Shown here: positions 57,918 through 64,000 of the stretch, piece by piece | How positions within the stretch are numbered: the stretch's first letter is position 1 | How the letters are laid out: each line of letters begins with the position of its first letter | Assembly (NCBI RefSeq): GCF_017591435.1 | Contig: NC_059287.1 | Coordinates: forward strand, 9,245,696 to 9,309,695 | DNA from: Portunus trituberculatus | Taxonomy: Eukaryota > Arthropoda > Malacostraca > Decapoda > Portunidae | Direction: 5' to 3' | DNA: 64,000 bases | The notes under the pieces: generated by a model | Databases searched by the model: none | What the model saw: only the letters and a program-made list of their open reading frames with translations | What the model was told of the DNA's origin: nothing | Translations under genes and position numbers: made by a program

Positions 57918-58191
57918 TGGTAAGGGTGGGATAGACAGTGGGGGGAAAATAAGAGATGAGTGGAAGAAATAGTGGGGGTGAAAAGAAAAGAAATATAGTG
58001 GTAGAGAGTAAAGCTGGTGGGCAAACCGCCTTGCTGAGCTTCATAGGGGATGATGGAGCGGTTTGCGTGTTGGCCAATCAGCGGCCAGGATTGCTCGTGG
58101 GTGTCTGATCTTGAGTAGGGAGCGGAGGTGAAGCTTGAGGTTTCTTGTGGTTGTGTTTATGATTTTCTATTGGTGAATTCTTGTTTTTTTG

Positions 58192-59912
58192 TTAAGTGTA
58201 TATAGGGTCTGGTGGTTCCCTTGTAAGGGTGGATATAGGTTTCTTAAACCAGGAGTGATCTTTGCTGTGTTCATATTCTTGTATAATATTGTTGAATGTG
58301 TTGTCTCTGAGTGTGTGGGTATGTAGTGTTTTGCTGCCTCTATTGAACAGTGTGATGTTGATGGGTGTTATGTTGGCAAGTGTGTGCAACTCTTCGGTAG
58401 TGTGACTGTATGGATGCCTGATATCGAAAGTGAATCTGAGTGCTATGTTTTTTTTCTTTTGTAATTTGTTTAGTTGGGTTTTAGATAGTGCATTGTGGGC
58501 GTAAGCAGGATATGTTAGAATTGGGAGCACGCACACTTTTACTAGGTGTAGTTTTATGTTGTTTAATGTTTGAAAACGTCTCATGGTGTTGATGGTTATC
58601 TGGGCTTTTCTTGTTATTTCATGGACGTGTTTCACGTAACCGCTTCTGCCAAGCGTGAGTCCTAATACTTTTTGCCTCTGTGGTGTATGGTATGTTATTT
58701 CCATTTATGTTAACTGGTTTTAGTTTTCTTGATGCTATGGGGAGGAGTGTGAATTTCTGCGTGTTTGTTTTAATTTTCCATTTATGTTCAAAGGTGTTGA
58801 TGTTCTTTATTTCTTTTTCTATAGTTTTGGCAAACATGTTCTTGGACTTCCCAGCATATATGATGATTTGTGTTATGTCGTCTGCGTATATAATGTGTGT
58901 GCTGTCTGTGATAGGTGTAGGTGTGTCGTGAGTGTATAGTGTGTATAGAGTAGGCGAGATTGAACTTCCTTGAGGCACCCCGCTGAGTGGTTGGAATGGT
59001 GGGCCTGTGTAGCTGTGTATAGATATGGCTGCTGTGCAGTTATCAAGAAAGCTACATAGTAGTTTTTTAAGTAACGATGGCATATCGGTGTTGATTTTAT
59101 ATTTTAGTCCCTTTTGCCATACCTTGTCAAAAGCTTTTGACACATCACGGAAAGCTATGCAACACGCTTTTTGTCTGTTAGTGTTTTGCCTAGCACTTCT
59201 GCTAAGATAGCGGTAGCTGTGTCCGTGGAGCAGGCGGGACGGAATCCGTGCTGTGTATTGGGGAGGATGTTATTTGTTTCAAGGTATGTGCGAGTTCTCT
59301 TGTTTATGATTTTCTCGTATATTTTTCCCGGGACTTCAAGGAGGGAGATGGCGGTAATTGACGGGGTCAGTGGTGTTTTTACCTGGTTTTGGTAGTAATA
59401 TTAGTTTGGCATGTTTAAAGGGGCGGGGGAAGTAACCCATAGAGAGGGAGATATTTAGTAATTTAGTGTAGCATTCAAGAGGTACTTCTGGTAGGTGTTG
59501 GAGTATTGTTTTGTTTATTTTTGTTTCGCCTGGGTTGTTATTCTTTAATGTTTTGATGGTTTGTTTGATGTCGTGGTGTGTGATGTGTTGTGTGTAGTAG
59601 TTGTCTGTGTTGAGTCTGTGTGGGTCGCCTGTTTATATGGATGTATTTGCTCTGTGTGTAGGTTATAATATTCGTCAACCATTGTTTCTGTTGCTTTGTC
59701 GTATTGTTGGTTTTCTTGTGTACTTATTCTGAAGACATTCCTCCATATCTCTAAAAATAACCTCCTTGTCTTCAGGTTTAAAAATTTTCTGGTTGTTGTT
59801 AATTATGTAAGGTGTGGGTGTGGATGGATTGTCTTTTAGTATTTTGATGTTGTGCCAGAATTTTGGGGGGCTGGAATGGAGAGTGTTGAGTGATTTTATT
59901 TTGTTTTCCCAG
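58192..59912 (-). pseudogene. Jockey/I-type ORF2, reverse transcriptase part
   Basis: From the 5' side: FKHAKLILLPKPGKNTTDPV and NYR (fingers, about 59370-59430), a region with several frame breaks, then 59143-58619 with SKAFDKVWQKGL (motif A remnant), LSGVPQGSSISPTLYTLY (motif B) and IIYADDITQIII (motif C). 58704-58192 is the thumb and C-terminus (VLGLTLGRSGYVKHVHEITR; LPILTYPAYAHNALSKTQLN), ending EPPDPIYT. The catalytic Asp pair is present. No RNase H was seen. Confidence 0.85.
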
Positions 59913-60932
59913 TTAACTTTGTTTTGTGTTTTGCATTCCGCAGTTATGTATTGTCTGATCTTTTTGTAGGCTATATATGTTGTGTATGTCCATCCTTGTA
60001 ATAGGCTGTTGTCGAGTAGTCTTTTTTGCCCCGAATTGTAGTTCCTTTATCTTGTTATTGTATATTGGTTTTAAAATGGTCATTTTGTTGGAGGTGGGGA
60101 TGGCTTGTGTCATGGAGTATTTTATTGCATTGATCCACTGTTGTATAGAGGAGTCTAGTGTGTCTTGTGTAATGTCAGGTTGAGTGTTTATGTCTTGTGT
60201 TTTTAGAGTGGCTACTTCCTGAAATTTTTCCCCGTCTGCTTTATGTATGTTATATGTAGGAGGTGAGTGTATGTGTATAGGTTGTGAGATGATGGTGATG
60301 ATGGGGAGGTGATCAGAAGGTGTGGTAGGTCCTTGTTGGGTGTGTATGTTGTGGTATGTATGTCTGTTGGCGAATATAGTGTCTGGTGTGGTGGCTGCGT
60401 TGTGTGAGAGGTAGGTGGGGAAGTTGGGGCCTAGGTGTTGTAGCTGGTTGAGTTGTACCATCATCATGAGTGCTTTCCCAACTGTGTTGCTCGGTCTGTT
60501 GTCAAGTGTTGGGTGATGAGCATTCAGGTCGCCGATGATATATGTGGGTTGTGATTGTTTAGCAAGGGTGTGGAAATCTGTGAATGGTAGGTAGGGGCAT
60601 CTGGGGGGGAGGTACGTGGTGGCTATATTGACTGGTCCCGTGCTGGTGTCTATTGTAATCTGTAGTATGTCTGTGTCGAAGTTGTCTTTAAGTGTGTGTC
60701 TTATGTTGTTCTTGATGAGGATGGCAGATCCATCATGTGGTTCTACAGACGAGTTGATGGTATATGTGTGATATGTGTGTAGTTTTATGTGTTCGTTTTG
60801 TGGCAGGCCGTGACTGTTTAGCAGTAGTACATCAGAATTTAATTCCCTGTATAGGTTTGAGAGTGTGTTTTTGTTGGTTTTCCAGGTGTGTACGTTGTGT
60901 TGTAATATGGTAATTGTGTGTCTGTTATCCAT
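59913..60932 (-). CDS. Jockey/I-type ORF2, endonuclease part (open frame)
   Basis: A 339-aa frame starts MDNRHTITILQHNVHTWKTN (catalytic Asn), with NSDVLLLNSHGLPQNEHIK in the Glu position region, SAILIKNNIRHTL, IATTYLPPRCPYLPF, TYIIGDLNAHHPTLDN (Asp/Asn), TPDTIFANRHTY and TTPSDHLPIITII (SDH). All AP-endonuclease motifs of the Jockey/I group are present in one frame, with Ser-His where a Glu is more usual. The frame ends before the RT, so the protein as encoded would be endonuclease only. Confidence 0.82.
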   Translation of the reverse strand: MDNRHTITILQHNVHTWKTNKNTLSNLYRELNSDVLLLNSHGLPQNEHIKLHTYHTYTINSSVEPHDGSAILIKNNIRHTLKDNFDTDILQITIDTSTGPVNIATTYLPPRCPYLPFTDFHTLAKQSQPTYIIGDLNAHHPTLDNRPSNTVGKALMMMVQLNQLQHLGPNFPTYLSHNAATTPDTIFANRHTYHNIHTQQGPTTPSDHLPIITIISQPIHIHSPPTYNIHKADGEKFQEVATLKTQDINTQPDITQDTLDSSIQQWINAIKYSMTQAIPTSNKMTILKPIYNNKIKELQFGAKKTTRQQPITRMDIHNIYSLQKDQTIHNCGMQNTKQS

Positions 60933-61009
60933 AGTGTTTTGTTTGTGTCTGTTGGTGTTGATTGTGGTGTGGTTAGTGTGAGTGAGTTCATTTGTTTGTG
61001 GTACAGGTT

Positions 61010-62414
61010 ACCTTTTTCTGGGTGGTGCTTTCCTGTTCTACACCGCAGCAGGTCTTGTTGAAGCTGACAGTGTCCAAAGTAGTCCACACCCTTGAAAGAT
61101 TGATTTTGTTGTTAGCAATCAGAGTGAGGATTTCATCGTTAGTGTATGCTGTTGAAGTGTATGTGAATTTGTAGATTCCTGTTTTGATGCTATTTTTGAG
61201 CTCGGTTGGTTCTAGCTCTTCTAGCCATCCTGCTGTTCTTTTTGTTATTAGTTTTAGACCAATATTTTTTCATTGGATTTTTGGTGTGGGTGTAGGTTGT
61301 GGTGGTTTCATTTTTTCCCGAGCTTGTGTTGTGGATAATGAGTCTTCATTCTCTTCTTCAATTTCATCTACTTCTATTTCTTCTTCTAGTTCTTCATCTG
61401 GCTCGCTGGTCACCTGATCCTCATTGGTGTTAGTTTTGCACTCTGCCGTGAGGCTTAGGATGATTTTTGATGGAGGGTTGGGTGGAAGGTTTTTTGAAGG
61501 TAGGTTGTTTATGTTTAGTTTAAAAACTTTGTTTAATTCATCATTGTATGACCCTGGATTGGCCATATTGTGTATGTGAGAATGTAGGATGCATGTTAGA
61601 ATCTTTGTGGCTGTCTTTTTCTATATTTATGTTGTGTGTGTTTGTGCTGCTGGAATTGGGGGTGTTTTGGGTGGCCTGACTGTAGGTTTTGCCACTGTTT
61701 TTTATTTGCTTTCTTTTGTCATCTTTTATTTTCTTCCTCAAGGGGCATTTGTTTGCCAGTGTGTGGTGGGGGCCATGGCAGTTGAGACATTTTTTGGTGT
61801 TCGATGAGCATGTCTTCCAGGTGTGTTGGTCACTGGTGCAATTCTGAGCAGACCGTGTGGGTTTCTGGCATGGTGCATTTGTTGGTGGTGTGCTGCTCCA
61901 TTGCGTAGCATCGCATGCAGGTGGTGATTGGGATGAACTCTTCCACTTTTACATTATATGGTGGTATGCTCATGTGGAAGGCTAGTAGACCTTTATCTGT
62001 GGCCAGCTTAGCAGCATTGGTGCTGTTGAAGCAGATTTTGAGAATTTTTGAGGAGGGAACCTTGAAGATGTTATCGATCCCTTGCTTGATCCAGGTGTTC
62101 TCATTGATTATTTCATGTTTTATTTCGTCCTCAGAGTGAGAGAGGATGTAGTCATCAGTGTTGAATATGAGGATTGTTCTCTTGGCTCTCATTTCTGGAG
62201 GGAGGATGGGTTCAAAGCCCGCCTCGTGCAGTGTCTGATTGCATTCTTTTTCAAAGATGCTGTCTATGTCCTCATCAGAACGGGTGAGGATGATGAAGGA
62301 GTCCGGGGTCAGTATGATACGAGTCGCGTAGATCAGGTGCTCTGAGAGGGCACATAGTAGCTGCAGTTTCGACTGGTTGTTGGGGTGAGGGTGTTTGATG
62401 CGGACCCTTGCCAT
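61010..62414 (-). pseudogene. Jockey/I-type ORF1, Gag-like with CCHC knuckles
   Basis: The start at 62414 reads MARVRIKHPHPNNQSKLQLL. A 194-aa frame has an RRM-like Gag core (KILKICFNSTNAAKLATDKG; AFHMSIPPYNVKVEEFIPI) and a first zinc knuckle CMRCYAMEQHTTNKC. After a one-base break come two more (NCTSDQHTWKTC and CLNCHGPHHTLANKC, about 61740-61840). A low-complexity acidic region (EPDEELEEEIEVDEIEEENE) follows. It binds element RNA in intact relatives. Three frames are needed, so it is inactive. Confidence 0.82.
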
Positions 62415-63093
62415 GGCTGCATGGATGTCTTAGTGATGTAGGGTGTAGGTGTGTATGTGTGTGTGAAGCCGTGAACAGATAGTGGTAGTGATGGATAAAA
62501 AGAAGCCTACACGGGGCCGAAGCCGACATACGACCCAGCTAGTGGATAGGAGAAATAAAGGAGCCTGCCTATGCAGACCAGTTTAGTGGCCCGGTCACTA
62601 GTGACCGTTGCAACCACCCTGGACTGTGCCTAACCCTAATGAAAGCTTGTTGCCCAACCTAACCTGCTGGTTTAAGGCAGCCCTCTAAGGGCCCCCCTCA
62701 AGCCTATAGCCTCGGGGTTCACCTTCGCCAGCAGGTGGACACTAAGGCAGAAAAGGAAATTTGGTAGTAGAGAAAGTGTGCTTGTCTAAAACAAAAGAGG
62801 AGAGCTAGGCTGCTCAACTGTCTGCAATCCTTTTATGTTAATGTAGGTTTACAGGCAGTAAAACTTGTGGTCAGTTGGTGAGACGGTCACCCATCCAGGG
62901 TCAGACCGCGCCCGGCGTAGCTTAACCATGCTGGTTTCAGTCAATCAATTCCGCAGAAATCGGTAAACCGACTAATCAGGAGACAAGAGTGGTGAATCTT
63001 CGTTGCAGTTTGGCTGGGGAGATACGGGGAGGTGCGACCAATCTCTTCAACTGCATGCAACGAACTGTGAGTTGTGTGCCTGTTGTGTTGTGT
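62415..63093 (-). promoter_or_regulatory. 5' leader of the Jockey/I-type LINE
   Basis: Leader between the element 5' end (63093, set by the target duplication) and ORF1. Apart from the 5S-like part (62873-62927) nothing in it is recognised. Confidence 0.6.
62873..62927 (-). other. 5S-rRNA-like segment (internal control region)
   Basis: On minus it reads ggttaagctacgccgggcgc, then ggtctgaccctggatgggtg, then accgtctcaccaac. From memory of animal 5S rRNA this matches the middle to 3' half (…GTTAAGC…GGGCGCGGTC…TTGGATGGGTGACCG…), which is the A-box to C-box region of the internal RNA polymerase III promoter. The outer parts of 5S are not evident, so it is not a 5S gene. It lies about 170 bp inside the LINE 5' end. 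Confidence 0.7.
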
Positions 63094-64000
63094 GTGGAAA
63101 AGAGCTGAAGTGGTGCCCATTTATAAGGGAGGCAGTAAGGAAGAGCCTCTTAACAATAGACCTGTGTCTTTAACAAGTGTGGTCAGTAAGATTTGTGAGA
63201 GGGTGATAAAGAAATATTGGATACGGTTCCTGGAGGATCATAAGTTATTATCGGATCATCAATTTGGCTTTAGGAAAGGGAGGTCATGTGTAACAAATCT
63301 ACTGAGCTTTTATTCGAGAGTGGTTGACAAAATACAAGAGAGAGGGATGGATGGACTGTGTATATTTGGATTTAAAAAAAGCTTTTGACAAGGTACCTCA
63401 CATGAGACTGCTATGGAAATTAGAGATTTATGGAGGACTGAAGGGAAAAGTGTTAAAGTGGATGGAAAACTACTTGAGATGGAGGGAGATGAGAAAGGTA
63501 ATAAGGGATGCAAAGTCGGACTGGTTGGTGGTGGAGAGTGGAGTCCCACAAGGTTCAGTGCTGGCACCAATACTTTTCCTTGTCTATATTAATGATATGC
63601 CAGAGGAGTAAACAGTTATATTAATTTGTTTGCGGATGATGCGAAGTTGTGTAGGTGTGTGAAGAGTGAAGAAGATTGTGAAATTTTACAGGCAGATCTG
63701 GATAGGATTTGGGAGTGGAGCAAGAGGTGGGAGATGGAATTTAATCTGAGCAAAAGTCATGTAATGGAGATGGGGAAGAGTGGAAGACGGCCAAGAGGGT
63801 CATATAAGATGGGTGAAGGAGTAGTGTTGAAAAAGGTGGAAAAGGAAAAGGATTTGGGAGTGATAATACAAGACCATGGGCAGTTTGAGGCTCATATTGA
63901 CAAGATGTTTGGAGAAACATATAATTTGATTAGAAATATTGGATTAGCCTTTCATTATATGGATAAAGATATGATGAAGAAATTAATTAGTACGGTAATT
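63094..64000 (+). pseudogene. LINE-C2, 3' part: RT palm and thumb
   Basis: Continues LINE-C2 after the nested LINE: WKRAEVVPIYKGGSKEE, LNNRPVSLTSVVSKICE, FGFRKGRSCVTNLLSFYS (63074-63388), motif A YLDLKKAFDKVPHMRLLW and motif B SGVPQGSVLAPILF (63324-63611), a one-base break, then motif C INLFADDAKLCRC (about 63620-63660), WSKRWEMEFNLSKSHVME and EKEKDLGVIIQDHGQFEAHI. It runs off the end of the window before the C-terminal domain and tail. Confidence 0.9.

Larger units (their letters stand above)
57918..63093 (-). mobile_element. Jockey/I-type LINE, apparently full length, in LINE-C2
   Basis: A 5.18-kb minus-strand non-LTR element bounded by the 10-bp duplication GTGGAAAAGA. From its 5' end it has a leader of about 680 bp (62415-63093) with a 5S-rRNA-like segment, a Gag-like ORF1 (about 61010-62414), an endonuclease/RT ORF2 (58192-60932) and a 3' UTR of about 270 bp. 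No (AC)n or long A tail is present at the 3' end. Both ORFs have frame breaks. It is a different lineage from the array LINEs, and its insertion is not in (AC)n. Confidence 0.9.

Noticed and set aside
62873..62927. Functional 5S rRNA gene
   Set aside because: Only the internal control region is recognisable and the outer helices are missing; it lies inside a LINE leader.

Overview
The window is eukaryotic and almost entirely transposon-derived. No complete host gene is visible. The best host-gene candidate is one possible 52-bp exon at 10574-10625. Long AC, TA, CT and AT microsatellites, a tRNA-derived SINE, many CR1/L2-like LINEs, RTE and Jockey/I-type LINEs, Tc1, mariner and pogo/Tigger elements and a SCAN-like Gag fragment together suggest an arthropod with a large, repeat-rich genome. 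A decapod crustacean is my best guess, from composition and element style rather than from any marker gene.

Layout. 1-3.0 kb: mariner 3' fragment, a small TIR element, a Tigger/pogo remnant and a 1.1-kb TA tract. 3.7-9.4 kb (minus): a CR1-like LINE whose first ORF is an SGNH-esterase-like protein; an apparently intact DD35E Tc1-like transposase lies at its 3' side. 9.4-11.9 kb: mostly unrecognised, with the exon candidate and possible transposon ends. 11.9-14.3 kb (minus): a permuted LINE-A. 14.6-36.7 kb (plus): a head-to-tail array of LINE copies (families A and D), interrupted by a foldback TIR element, an RTE and an L2-like LINE. 36.7-40.8 kb: a family E fragment, foldback, pogo and Tigger pieces, a SCAN-like gag on minus, and the 5' half of a second Tc1-like transposase. 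40.8-48.3 kb: an insertion that splits that transposase and carries a second LINE array (B1, C1, A). 48.3-50.3 kb: the transposase 3' half and low-complexity DNA. 50.3-64 kb: a third array (B2, SINE, A, A, C2); C2 is split by a 5.2-kb Jockey/I-type LINE on minus whose 5' region carries a 5S-rRNA-like segment.

The main pattern is an association of several related LINE families (called A-E here) and one SINE with (AC)n. Families A-D end in a short conserved tail (aggtaaatac or close) followed by (AC)n. Nearly every array copy also starts, at a different 5' truncation point, directly against the (AC)n of the copy before it, always in the same orientation. This fits LINEs that use (AC)n both as 3' tail and as target, so that each insertion creates the next landing site. 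A covarying stem-loop just before the tail, short perfect snap-back repeats at two 5' junctions and a SINE in the same register support a shared insertion mechanism. Family names A-E are my labels. All family assignments come from motifs read by eye; no search was run.
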